Source: Tethya wilhelma (lineage: Eukaryota; Porifera; Demospongiae; Tethyida; Tethyidae). Taken from it: a stretch of DNA of 64,000 bases. Positions 26,401-38,053 of the stretch are shown one piece after another; the first letter of the stretch is position 1; each line of letters starts with the position of its first letter. The stretch lies in NCBI GenBank assembly GCA_964030475.1, contig CAXIPT010000005.1, positions 6,123,546 through 6,187,545 on the forward strand, read 5' to 3'. Both the position numbers and the translations under genes were made by a program. Below the pieces are notes generated by a model. The model did no database searches, had not been told where the DNA came from, and saw only the letters and a program-made list of their open reading frames with translations.

Positions 26401-29400
26401 GACAATGTGAGGATTCAACACTTGCATGCATACAGGCATGTTTTGTTAATTTTAAATACCTGGCTCAGCAATAACTTTTAAATGTGGATAAATAGCTGGA
26501 CTGAAGTGAAGATTCAGTCCTTGTTTGAGAGTGTCTACCATTCTGTCAAACAACTCAGTTGTATTTCTTTTCCCGGGAAAACCTCCTCCAATATCCAATA
26601 GATTGAAGTCATACCCAGCTTCAGCTCCATACTGAAACATGGTACTACAAGCAGCCAAGGCTTCTTGGTAGGCAGAAGGGTTTTCACTTGTACATCCAAT
26701 ATGAAAACTGTATTAAATTTTTATCAGGCCAATTTGAAAGCGGCTTAAGTGATTTTAGATTAATAACAGGCTATACATGCATGCACGCAAGAAAAAATGT
26801 TGTGTATGACATACATACCTCACACCAATGACGTCCATTTCAAGCTGCTTACAGAGCAACAAAAGTTTCTTTCCCACATCAACAGAGCAACCAAATTTCT
26901 GACCAAAGTTTAAGGTACACAGAGGATCATCAGCTGATATGCGTATTACCAATCTATAAACAACGTCATGAATTAAAGTGAGTTAGCACCATACATGCAC
27001 ACAACCTCAAGCTTATGCACACGCACATAATTATAGTCATGCAATAAAGGTATACACGTATACGTACTTTGCTTGTGGGCAATATTCTTTCATCTTGAGC
27101 ACCTCTTCTTCTCCATCGAAGACCATCATGGAGACTCCCTTGCTGACTGCATACTGGATGTGAGAGATCTGCTTGTACGTGTTGGCATAGATGATCCGAT
27201 CTGGAGCAACACCCAACTCTGTTGCCAGCTTGATTTCATTCTGCATGCACAACGTCATGTGATAATGAAAATGTTTGTCAGTGTTTCATTCCACTATGCA
27301 CATTTATATGCCTACCTTGCTAGCACAGTCAAACCCAGCACCTAAAGCAGCCAGTGTCTTAACAATGGCAGGATCATCGTTGCTCTTCACAGCATAGAAT
27401 GGTTTGATCTGAGGGAGCTTTTCCATCCATCTGTCATAGAGGTAGATGACACGACCAAGATCCACCACATGGAATGGGTCATCAGAATCCTGTGAGTGGA
27501 AATGAATAAAGCATCCCAAATTTATACATACACTCATGCAGAATCACTGCATGGCAGTAAATTTATCAGTGCATTTATGATCATCAGTGGATGATCAATA
27601 TTATAAACTTGTCCCCTATAGTTGCCAGCTTCTGTAGCTTGACCTCTTGCATGGACTAGCTTATAGAAGCCTGGTGGTTGCTAAATCTGAATGCTAATGC
27701 TATAACTCACTATAATAGTAGAAGCCACGCTAGTCAATATCACCTTTGACAAATTTGTCTATAGTTTTTAGTGACAGGCAGTTTCACTTAAAGTGAAAGC
27801 ACTGTATGTCACATTTTTAGTCAAATCACACTAAGTCTTCACTTATTATTTCGACTGTACAGTTAAAGACAACCAATATCAAACGTGTACAAGACATGCT
27901 ACCAAACACGTATAATACTAAATGACTTCACATCAGGCTTAGGCAATTTGAGACTATATATAACGTCTCATGCAACTAATATGTGCCCACTTGTAGGTAT
28001 CATGGTCTGACTCATGGCTTGAAGCCTTGAACTGAAGGACTGTGATTATGACAATAACATTGCCGCAAGTATTAGTCTAGTGTTTTTAAGATTCTGATGT
28101 TACGTACAACATGAACATTCCGAATGAAATTCAATCACTTCTACTTAACAATCATATGAAGAAGTTTGTGATCATTTTTGACAATTCACAGCTTGTCACA
28201 CCTTTTGACATAGAACAAGATACAGTATTCTGAACCTGTCATCATCTCTTGAGTTAATAATTCACACTAACCGTATACAGCTACATGTGGTCAAACTTTC
28301 AACAGAGCATTCATTCTGCAACAATTATCACTCATCGCCATTCTATCATTCTCATTTCTGTAGTGCTGTACTAGCACTGAATAAAACAGAACATTCTGCA
28401 ACAATTATCACTCATCGCCATTCTATCATTCTCATTTCTGTAGTGCTGTACTAGCACTGAATAAAAATAATTGCGACCATTCTTTACCTTTCTTCTACAA
28501 GAGCTGCCGTGAGATTGCACAGTCAGCTGTTGTTGAATGTACTCTTGGGGTGTGAGTTCCTCAACTAGATCCACTGGAATGACCTGATCTCCACACTGTA
28601 AGTCCATGATTGATTTACACAAGAGTAAGTATGCTCGAGCTCGCCTTGAGTTGATCATTGAACGTTTGCGCATGCTCAGATGGGCGAGCCCAGTGCTAGT
28701 GGGCACGTGAACCGTGACAATGAAGCGTTCGAACGTTGAACGTTCAGTACCAGCTAATTGGGTTTGCCATCAGTCCCCTGTCCCACTTGGCGTGCTTAGT
28801 TATACACTGACCTTTAAGTTGTGACATCAATTTTATAAACCTCCCTGTTTCTTTGTAATTAGCACACACCAAAAAATATCACAATCTAGATACTTTATAG
28901 CATATAGTCTCTTCCTCCATAATTGCTAGCTATCTTGAAGCTTAAGTTGCTTGAATCTTGCACTATTAAAATAGAACAGTTTAATAGTATGATAATTCAG
29001 CCATGGCCATTAGGTCATATCATGTGGCTATAATTTATGACTATTCATTATACATTCAGTATATAAATATGTGGTGCCAGATTTTTACACACCTGTAACT
29101 CTCTGTCACATAGTATAGCTTTGAAGGGATGTCAAATCCATTGAATGTTGAAGCCACACCTATTGTATACGCACCCATGTTGTCAAAGTACAGCCAATCT
29201 CCAATATTCAATTCTGGCAACTCCCGTTCACAAATTTTGTCCTTTGGGTCTAAAGTTTGGCCCCAAATAATGCTTGGGTGAAGCTTTGAATTAGGTTGGA
29301 GAGACAGTGGTCGAGGAATACCATAGAGTAAGTCATAAGCTATGACATTGTTAAAGGAACCGAAGACACCTTCATTGACATGATATATACATAATTTTAT

Positions 29401-31368
29401 TGGAATCACCAGTAATTAGTACTCTCTTTCCAATGACATTCACTGCCAATGTAAGAGTAGAGCCACAAAAATAGTTTCCTGCATGTGTTTGTTTTGAGTG
29501 CATGTGTGTGGCAGTGTGCATGGTCATGTACATGTCACAGTATGACATTGTATATGTTGACCACATGTAGCATAAATTATTATTATGAAAATTCAACGGT
29601 CAATAATCTTTAGAAACAATCCTAAAATGCTCAGGCAAGTAATTTACGATTTTGACAAAAATTACAATTTTCCAATTTCACGAATGTAAACCATATCATT
29701 TGAAAGCTCTCATCACTCTGACCACAGTGGTGCCAGTCCCATTTCAATACGACCTTCCTAGGCTGAGATAGGCCTGGTAATGTGTTGCTGGGTTCTTGGT
29801 TTCTCATCACGTATGATGGTTTTAGGTTCTTGGTTTCTCATCACTGTATATATGATGGTATAGGTTCTCAACACATTATCAAGAATATCTCAGCCTAGGA
29901 AGGTCGTGTTGAGCTGGGATCAGTACCATTGTGATCAGCACAAAGAGATCTTTCAAATGATATATTAATAAATTATATTATTAATAAAGTAATAAATAAT
30001 AAATAAATAATAATAATAAATAATTATATTAATAAAGACTAGGAAGATCGTATTGAGATGGGACTGGCACCATTGTGGTCAGAGTGATGAGAGCTTTCAA
30101 ATGATATGGTTTACTTGTNTTTCAATACGACCTTCCTAGGCTGAGATAGGCCTGATAATGTGTTGCTGGGTTCTTGGTTTCTCATCACGTATGATGGTAT
30201 TAGGTTCTTGGTTTCTCATTACTGTATGATGGTATAGGTTCTCAACACATTAATCAAGAATATCTCAGCCTAGGAAGGTCGTGTTGAGCTGGGATCAGTA
30301 CCATTCTGATCAGCGTGAAGAGATCTTTGAAATGATATATTTTGATGCCAGATTTAAATTTTGATTAAAATTGCAACATTCAGCATACTCAAGTCTTAAT
30401 TATTTCAAATCTTGACAATATCTTACATAAAGTGTCCAAAGTTGAACAAAAGATGTGTGAATTCTGACATGGGTATACAAATTTGTACACCCTTGACCTG
30501 ACCAATGGTATAAAAATTTTTACAAATTTTTTACATCTTGAGTGGGTGTACAAATTTGTACACCCATCAAAATTTGAAAGTGTACAAATTTGTATACTCT
30601 TCGTAATTTTGGGGGTGTACAAATTTGTACACCTCATAGATATGCAACATTTCACTTTGTTTAGCTAAAATTTTCGAAAAATTCTTACATTCTAAAGATG
30701 ATAATTTTTTTCTGGCAAAAGCAGCATGTTATTTTTTAGCAATTTTTTCAGTTTTAATTTTAAAATGTCGAAATTTACCAAAAAGTCTAAAAAATTTAGC
30801 AAGCCCTATTTCATAAACGGAAGGGTATTTTCATAAATTAATGTGTTTTGTGTGTTGGTACAGACACTTAGGTATCTGCGACTGTATCAGTGTGGTACCA
30901 GCTGGGAGGACAGATAAATCTGACCAGAACACTCTTCTCAAGAGGAGCTCTCTGTTGGTAGTGACAGCTGTCAAGATGGTTGTCATAGACAGAGAAACAG
31001 AGACCATTCATCTCACGTTTCTTATTAAGGATTACGTCGTTTCTATGGAGAGATCCTCTACTGCTGGTGAAGAGAGTGAGATAGTGATCACTCGAAGCTT
31101 AATGCCAGCTGACCTACAATCTCCTAGCAACGATCGATTTGAGTCAGTGGAACGCTACTTGAAGCTGTCTGGAATGGAAGAACAAGTACAAGAAGAAGAG
31201 GATGGACAATTTAAAGATCAAGAGAAGCAAGAACATAGAGAAGACCAAAGAGCGCTGGTACTGCAGGTGAAGACAAACCATGCTACCCAGTTAGTGTGTG
31301 TGTATCGCTCCCTCAGGCAGTTCATCAGAGATTCTGAAAGTGCTTTCAGTATACTGCATCAGTGCTGA
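11439..31368 (+). CDS. VPS13B: VPS13B (COH1) bridge-like lipid transfer protein
   Basis: Twenty-two exons join in phase: 11439-12863, 13050-13389, 13575-14483, 14682-14959, 15146-15547, 15724-16919, 17007-17238, 17360-17693, 17772-18528, 18672-18919, 19138-19307, 19369-19574, 19637-19949, 20203-20313, 20779-21051, 21283 (or 21274)-21429, 21495-21764, 21834-21920, 21991-22614, 22739-22924, 23039-25320, 30864-31368. This gives about 3,760 residues, close to the roughly 4,000 of the human protein. The N-terminus (LKPSDLQLSFWGGDAVLRN) is the chorein domain of the VPS13B branch. The end of exon 21 (about residues 3,380-3,590) is the C-terminal VPS13/ATG2-like region, with SITNLASSISRN and GVGKGLLGAVAKPVGGA. 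VPS13 proteins form a hydrophobic groove that moves lipids between membranes; VPS13B acts at the Golgi and is mutated in human Cohen syndrome. The last intron is 5.5 kb and hosts the ODC genes on the other strand. Confidence 0.93.
18966..19092. mobile_element. MITE-like element with inverted ends (family A, copy 2)
   Basis: It lies in a VPS13B intron. The ends are TATAGCGGGAAATTTTCG and its inverse, as at 80-289. The interior block with TTCGTATATTCGAACG matches the first copy in inverted orientation. This shorter copy (127 bp) has no coding capacity. Confidence 0.75.
20358..20743. repeat. Heptamer minisatellite in a VPS13B intron
   Basis: About 386 bp built almost entirely of 7-base units of a few kinds: ACTGTAT, ACTGTTA, ACAGCGC, ACAGTGC and ACAGTTA. 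Blocks of ACTGTAT-ACTGTTA-ACTGTAT alternate with runs of two to five ACAGYGC units. The units create the self-complementary hexamers GTATAC, GTTAAC and GTGCAC again and again. It sits between exons ending at 20313 and starting at 20779. Confidence 0.9.
21100..21260. repeat. About 21-bp tandem repeat in a VPS13B intron
   Basis: Seven or so copies of a unit containing GAGTTATAACTGCTCATGTT, with small indels. The array ends just before the splice acceptor at 21272. The palindrome GTTATAAC recurs in each unit. Confidence 0.85.
25376..25412 (+). pseudogene. Relic of the start of the last VPS13B exon
   Basis: Directly after exon 21 and a 55-base intron-like stretch ending in TTGTAG, about 37 bases resemble the first bases of the last exon at 30864, sharing GACTGTATCAGTGT with substitutions and a 2-base indel. 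In frame it hits a stop after two to three codons. Just beyond it lies a foldback element. I read it as a dead copy of the exon start. The intact exon is 5.5 kb downstream, beyond the ODC genes. Confidence 0.55.
25414..25473. repeat. Foldback element (family B, copy 2)
   Basis: The arms ATAACTTCATCCCCAGGC and GCCTGGGGACGAGGTTAT form a short hairpin. The CCCAGGCTC core matches the elements at 7984 and 61640. It abuts the relic exon. Confidence 0.65.
25501..25606. repeat. Half copy of foldback element C
   Basis: Contains TTGGTTTCTCATCACGTATG and TCTCAACACATTATCAAGAA, ending in the arm TCTCAGCATAGGAAGGTCGT. The same string forms the right half of the complete inverted elements at 29749 and 30124. 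The left arm is missing here. Confidence 0.65.
25852..28673 (-). CDS. Ornithine decarboxylase-like PLP enzyme, nested in VPS13B intron
   Basis: Exons in order: 28488-28673, 27316-27489, 27068-27240, 26819-26953, 26460-26707, 25954-26350, plus a short last exon near 25852-25882 whose phase gives a brief tail. The fold is eukaryotic ODC (fold-type III, PLP): PFYAVKSN holds the PLP lysine (Lys69 in mammals), SFHIGCTS the His197 block, DIGGGFPG the glycine loop, and WGQTCCPKD the Cys360 loop. ODC turns ornithine into putrescine in the cytosol. Several usual residues differ: EPGNY in place of EPGRY (Arg277), NEGLYGS in place of NDGVYGS (Asp332), and TCC in place of TCD (Asp361). So it may be a diverged decarboxylase or an antizyme-inhibitor-like relative rather than a standard ODC. 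It is antisense to VPS13B and wholly inside that gene's last intron. The start ATG at 28673 is the first in the exon; MDLQCGD downstream is an alternative. Confidence 0.82.
28313..28467. repeat. 80-bp direct tandem duplication
   Basis: Two copies in direct repeat with period 80, starting ATTCTGCAACAATTATCA at 28313 and 28393. They lie in the intron just after the first ODC exon (minus strand). Near identity suggests a recent event. Confidence 0.9.
29093..29478 (-). pseudogene. Truncated, frameshifted second copy of the ODC-like gene
   Basis: This matches only the penultimate coding exon of the neighbour (25954-26350), with the same acceptor and donor. NYFCGSTLTLAVNVIGKR is followed by a different frame that resumes at YHVNEGVFGSFNNV, so a frameshift lies near 29395-29410. 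The loop WGQTLDPKD lacks the catalytic cysteine but keeps the aspartate. No PLP-lysine exon, His197 exon or glycine-loop exon is visible upstream to 30840. I call it a pseudogene fragment from tandem duplication. The close protein similarity of its 3' half (DWLYFDNMGAYTIGVAST) shows the copy is not ancient. Confidence 0.75.
29686..30341. mobile_element. Nested foldback elements (family C)
   Basis: Two inverted-ended units, about 29749-29909 and 30124-30284, have arms ACGACCTTCCTAGGCTGAGA and its inverse and share an interior with repeated CTCATCACGTATGATGG strings. Outside the first unit, the block around 29686-29748 (CATTTGAAAGCTCTCATCAC) is inverted at 30040-30113. A further flank (TGATCAGCRYRAAGAGATCT) follows each unit near 29934 and 30307. 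An N sits at 30119. The structure looks like repeated insertion or duplication of one palindromic element; no transposase is encoded. Confidence 0.7.
30471..30633. repeat. Cluster of four GTGTACAAATTTGTACAC palindromes
   Basis: Near-perfect palindromes centred at about 30481, 30554, 30588 and 30623 share the core TACAAATTTGTA with flanking GGGTG/CACCC. They lie about 230 bp before the last VPS13B exon, within the big intron. The palindrome is the conserved part; the spacers differ. Confidence 0.85.
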
Positions 31369-31541
31369 GCAATAAAAGTACAGTGATTTTTGTCAAATTT
31401 TGAATTTTTACCTCATTTTGCAACCGAATTTTGATCATGTTCTCATGAATAGTTTAATACAGTAATTTAAGGGGGCGGGGCTGAGATCCAGTACGTGTTT
31501 ATCTTAGTGTTTATACTAAACTCTAAATTAAACTCATCGTC

Positions 31542-33027
31542 ATGGGTCGACAGAAAGCAGCTGTAGTCGTGCTTTGTGTGTGGCTGTCTTTGCTCACCCT
31601 CCTCCCGGCCTACCTGCTCCTGACCGGTCACTACACGCTGGTCAAACAGACCGAACAACTCAGTCTTTCAGGTCAAGATGAAGCCATGGGGGGCGGATCA
31701 CCAGTTGAGGACGGTGCTCGCTATCCGATGAGACGTATTAGAGAAGTAGAAGACAATGAGCACAGCTTGAAGAGAACTCACAGAGACAGAGAATCGGCTG
31801 AATTAGCCGCTCAGGGCGTCTATCCAGCTGCAGACTCCATTGAAAGTTCTTCCATCAGTTTTGTGATAGAGAACTCACTCCAAAATGCAGACCACTCCAA
31901 GACCCCTAGATCAGCATTCGACCTGGTGATAGCACTGAGCAGCTTATTGCCAAAGATCTCCAACATTTCAAGGATGAAGACACCCTCACCACAGACATTT
32001 CGAGACTACATTGCACCAACTGGACTACCTGTGATCTTCACAGACATGCTAGAGGGACAGATGTTAGGAGAATGGTCGTGGGAGTACGTCAGATCGAAAT
32101 GGGGGGAGACTGTCTTCCACAACACACGTCAGGGAAACTACTCCTCAAAGACAACCAAAGCTGGGAAACACTTTGTGAATCGCGTGTCTGTGAAGCTGGC
32201 CGACTTTATCGATGTGGTCACTGGCCAGAGAAAGCCACGCAAGAATGAGGAAGGAATGTACATAACGAAGCAGAAGGTCATCCCGGACGAGGCATTAGAG
32301 GCGGAGTTTTACTACCCACCATTTTATCAGGGAGCTCACAAGAAATGCTTCTTAGAACCGACCGCCTGGTAAGTCCTTAAGAACACATTGTCATAGGGTA
32401 GCCTAGGCCTAATGTTGTTTAGGATTGGTAAATTCCTGTGGGTATATCATAAGCTCCTAACTATATGTACCTGTATGAAGATTGCTGGAGCGTTGCGAAG
32501 CAGCAGGATATTCTTTGCAGCGCTCATAAGCTCCTGATATAGTTACAACTATAATAATTTGCTATAGTATTATGTGCAGTAATGTGTGTGTTTGCTATGA
32601 TAGTAGTTTGTATGTTATGTTTGCCAATAGGATTGGAGCACCAGGCACTTTCACACAGGGACACATTGACAGCAAAGACAACTTTGTCTACCAAATCATC
32701 GGCAAGAAAAGATGGCGGATATTCTCCCCCCAAGACTACAAGTATCTCTACTACACTCAAACCAAAGGCTCACTGGAATGGAGTGAAGTCCTGGCCACCT
32801 TTGATGACGTCAACCTCAAAAAGTTCCCCCTTTATGCTAAAACCACACCCATCACATTCACCATGGAACCGGGGGAGGTGCTCTACCTGCCGAGGGGCTG
32901 GACACACATGGTGGAGAATGCTAGTCCTGCGCTCATGATCAACGTGTGGAGATATGGTCCAGCTGCCATCACACAGTACTGGTCGGACAAGAACAGACGG
33001 GAGATAGAGAAACGCTGCATGTCATGA
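31542..33027 (+). CDS. JmjC-domain protein with N-terminal membrane anchor
   Basis: Two exons (31542-32368 and 32631-33027) join in phase to give about 407 residues. An N-terminal hydrophobic stretch (VVVLCVWLSLLTLLPAYLLL, residues about 7-26) after a short basic start predicts a type II signal anchor. A charged stem of about 100 residues follows, then a cupin/JmjC fold. The second exon carries the iron ligands HID (in GHIDSKDN) and the distal His (GWTHMVEN), plus the GKKRWRIFSP strand typical of small JmjC hydroxylases. Such proteins are Fe(II)/2-oxoglutarate oxygenases, and a membrane-anchored one would act in the secretory pathway rather than on histones. I do not recognise a specific orthologue. 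The start is only about 170 bp after the VPS13B stop, same strand. Confidence 0.85.
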
Positions 33028-33172
33028 CAACTGTGAAACAATAACATATTAAAATAATAATTTGTTGATTTTGTAATTCATAATACACAGCTGCAAGTTT
33101 TTCAAGCTTCAAAAATTTTTTTAACTTAATGCCAAAAAATAATCCATTTGTGAGTTAAAGAGTTGACCATGT

Positions 33173-34019
33173 TCATCCAGACTTGGCGCCTTCTCCACGA
33201 CTGCTGAGGTGGTCCTCCCAACCAAGGAACCCACGCACATAATGCCTCGCGCTGCACACGTACAAGATCACAATAATAACAAAAATCAGAAAGAGTACAT
33301 TAGTTAGTACCACTGCCTCACTTTGAGTATCCCAGACGATGTGCAGCTTCCAGTGCTGTCAGACTGCGAATACCAGCTCTGCAGTGAAAGATGATATTAG
33401 TGTCAGTCGTGGAGGGCTTGTCTGCTTGGTACTTCTCCTTGAAGGCCTCTGGAGACAACACCAATGCTTCCTCCACCTCACCAACTGAAATCAGAAGAAA
33501 GTTTGAAATCATTGAACGATCATAAATGATCGTCTTACGAGGCACATTGATGGCTCCAGGGATGATACCACTCTCAGCTAGCTCTTCCGGCTCCCTCACA
33601 TCAAACAGCTGAAGAGGTTCCTTTTGATTGAGCAGCTCTACCAGCTCTTGAGTGTCCACGTCGTACCATTGCAGGCATTCTTCCTCCTCTCCATTACTAG
33701 AACTAGTGAATGGCCTGCTATGGCGATGGTGGTGGTGATGATGGGGTTTGCGAGCATGTTCCAATTCTAGCAGATCGGCAGCCAAGCAATTCCTGTGGGT
33801 CCAGTTGTTGACTAGTGTAGAGAAGGATGGCAGATTGCAGCAGGCAGGATGGTTTATGAGAGAGGCTGTCTTGTTGCTGTTATTTTGCACTGCTACCACT
33901 GTGGTTGTTGAGAGTATGGTGGTGATGAACAGCCTTTGGTTGTGAAAGAGAGAGGCAGCAAGTCCACCCACTGAACCTCTGGAGATTCCCAGTTGAGCTG
34001 CAACTCTTCCAGCAAACAT
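33173..34019 (-). CDS. Rhodanese-domain protein with probable organelle-targeting N-terminus
   Basis: Exons 33322-34019 and 33173-33251 join in phase to about 258 residues. I chose the Met at 34019 (MFAGRVAAQLGISRG): it is basic and lacks acids, like a mitochondrial presequence, whereas the longer frame overlaps the divergent NKAP start. The middle holds a run of six His after a Lys-Pro. The C-terminal half is a single rhodanese domain: LFDVREPEELAESGIIPGAINVP and the active loop HCRAGIRS with the catalytic Cys. An atypical insert (RSMISNFLLISVGEVEEAL) lies between them and could be a short unspliced intron. The ending NARHYVRGFLGWEDH resembles the usual rhodanese close. Single-domain rhodaneses transfer sulfane sulfur, for example to cyanide or thiols. 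Its partner is not evident here. Confidence 0.8.
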
Positions 34020-34137
34020 GATGACCAAATGGCAAATTATTGCAGTGAGGAGAAAAGTTGCACCGTGTAAGTTTACTACCGGTTCAAAGTTCAACAAATC
34101 ACGTGCCTCAATAGTGACGTCATTGTACACAAACAAC
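34020..34137. promoter_or_regulatory. Bidirectional promoter, rhodanese / NKAP
   Basis: Only 118 bp separate the two start codons on opposite strands, so the core promoters must overlap. A TGACGTCA motif lies at about 34114-34122, matching a CRE/ATF site. No TATA box is apparent. Confidence 0.5.
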
Positions 34138-35587
<1,450 letters not shown>

Positions 35588-35848
35588 GACGTACATTTTA
35601 CATACCCGCCTTTCTCTCACACAACTGTTATCATGACTATTGCAACACTCTAATTATACATTGACGCTGTAAACTGTATATTGTGCTCTCAAACTGTAAT
35701 GTTTTGATATGATAAAATTTTCTGTTTTGAACTTCAAATAAAAAATACAACTAAACAGATTGATATTTAAGAATATATAATTATTGCAAATAAAACACAC
35801 ACACACACAAATAACATTGAATCCAGGGCACACAACAGTAATAAAAAC

Positions 35849-38022
35849 TCAACCTGTAGCTTTAGAAAGATTGTCAATTCTGGTCTCTATAAGATTCAAC
35901 GCCATCTGTATCTCATCTTGCACCTCCAGTGGCAGCTGGGCCTTCTTCATGGCCTTCTGGAGCTTGGCTAGCTTGGTTTGAGCAGCCTCAAGTCCTCTTG
36001 CTGGCTGCTGGACGATCCTAGGGTACATCTGTAGGAGCAATGAAAGAGTGGGCATTAAAATTAATCGAACAATCTTATTGTCCATTAGGTTGGGCAGAAT
36101 ATTTTAATTTTTTTTGCCTATTCTTCAAATTTACTATTCTCAAGACATTAACCTATTCTTCAAATGGAGGTTGCCTATTCTTCACCAATTCTTCTAAAAA
36201 TTCTTCTAGAATATTCTTCCCAGGCCTACTTTCTATACACCATGGACGGGCAGAGGGAAAAAGAAAGAAGTTAAGAGTTTAAGAGAGACAGACTCACTGT
36301 TCTAAATCTGCACAGTTGGTCGTAGAGAGCTCGCTTGTCCTGTGTTTTGAGGACGTCTTGATAAACCTGGTTTATCCGACTAAGAATAGCCTGAGCTCTG
36401 CACATAGGAATAATAATTCATAATTATATAAATCAAACAAAATTGGTATACTCACTTTGACCTCCTCTCGGGGTCGTTGCCATAGTGATCAGGATGAAAC
36501 TCTCTCGACTTATCCCTCCTTGCCTTGGCGATCTCATCAGCCGATGCATCCGAGTTCACCCCAAACAGTCCATAGTAGTCACACTGAGTTGCACACTGCT
36601 GCAAGCGAGAGAGGAGTCGAAATTCCTTCGAGTCCTCCTCAGCATCTTCCCCTCCTCTGCTGGATCGCTGAGGGACACGAGGCATCGTTCTGCTCCCACT
36701 CATAGCCACAGGAGTGGCGGTAGGGATGGTAGCAGGCGTGGGAGTAGTGATGGTGTTTGGTGGTGGAAGACTAGCTGTGGGGGGCCAAGCTTGGGTACGA
36801 GGTTTCAAGAGTGCGTTGAGATCTGGTGATTCCTGTCCCATTCCCAATCCAGATGTCGTCTTTGAAGGGCCAACTCTTCGAGGTTTAGGACGTACCGTAT
36901 TTGCTGGTGGTTTACGGGGAAGATTTGCTTGTGGTTTAGAAGGTGGGTGTGGTTTTGGCGTCTCTATTTCACTGCTCACTCGACTGGAAGATGATGTCAT
37001 TGATGATGATGTCATTGAAGATGATGTCGTTGATTCAGTGGAAGTTGAGCTTGCACTGGTAGTTGTCGTTGAGATTGAGGATACCCCTTTGGTTGAACTC
37101 TCATTATTGAGGGTAGGTTTGGCTGTTAGCTTTGGTCGAGGGTCTTTATTCTTTGTTGCCACAGACTGTTGTCTCCTACTAGCTGTCACAGGTGGATTTC
37201 TACTCTCTGTCTCTTTCTTTACACTAATGGCCTCCTGTTCTTCTCTCTCTCTCGCCTCCCTCTGATGAACATCATCTTGAGCAGCAGCTGCTCCATTGCT
37301 AATGGATTCCTTTTCAAGAGTGCTACTCTGTCCAGAAGTAACAGTGGGACTCCTCACTTCTCTGGCAATGTAGGACCCCTGCAGTTGATACACCTACTAA
37401 CTGGACAAGGAACTATTTACAGATTTATTTATGGAGACAAAAGCTAACACAAAAGTAAACTGAGCTTTTCTGGTTAAACAAAAGATCAGTGAACAAGCTA
37501 CTACTGTCATTGTCTCCTGCCATACCTCATCCCCTCCTCTGGACTCGTGTAAAATGAAGTCCGGTAGCATTGGAGCTAGGAGAAGGTTCTTGTGGTTGTC
37601 CACAAAGTGATCGATGTCCCTTGAGCCATCGATTTCATCCACACTGATCACAATCTTCTGCATCCCCTCGAGGTAGGCTGGGACAGTGTTGGAGAGGGTC
37701 TTTGCAAACTCTTGCAAGCATCTCTTCAACGTCTTGACCCTTTCCAACTCTTTCTCTTGGATCATCTGCACAGACATTCAGTGTCACATGATCAACAAAC
37801 AGAGTTGTACAGTGTCATGTGATCATCACATGACTTACAAGCACATTTTTACAGTGTCATATGATTAACAAATATAATTTGTACAACCTTGTAGAGTTGT
37901 GTCAACTCTGCATTGAAACTTTCCTGAGCTAAACCAAAGCATCTGTGAGCATCTTTGTAAACACACTCTTGCAGTTCAACATCTCTTCTTAGAGAGGTAA
38001 GACGAGACTCGGACTAACAGTG

Positions 38023-38053
<31 letters not shown>

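Noticed and set aside
30389..30668. Open frames on both strands over the palindrome cluster
   Set aside because: The peptides are repeated Tyr/Val/Cys strings produced by the palindromes and resemble no protein.
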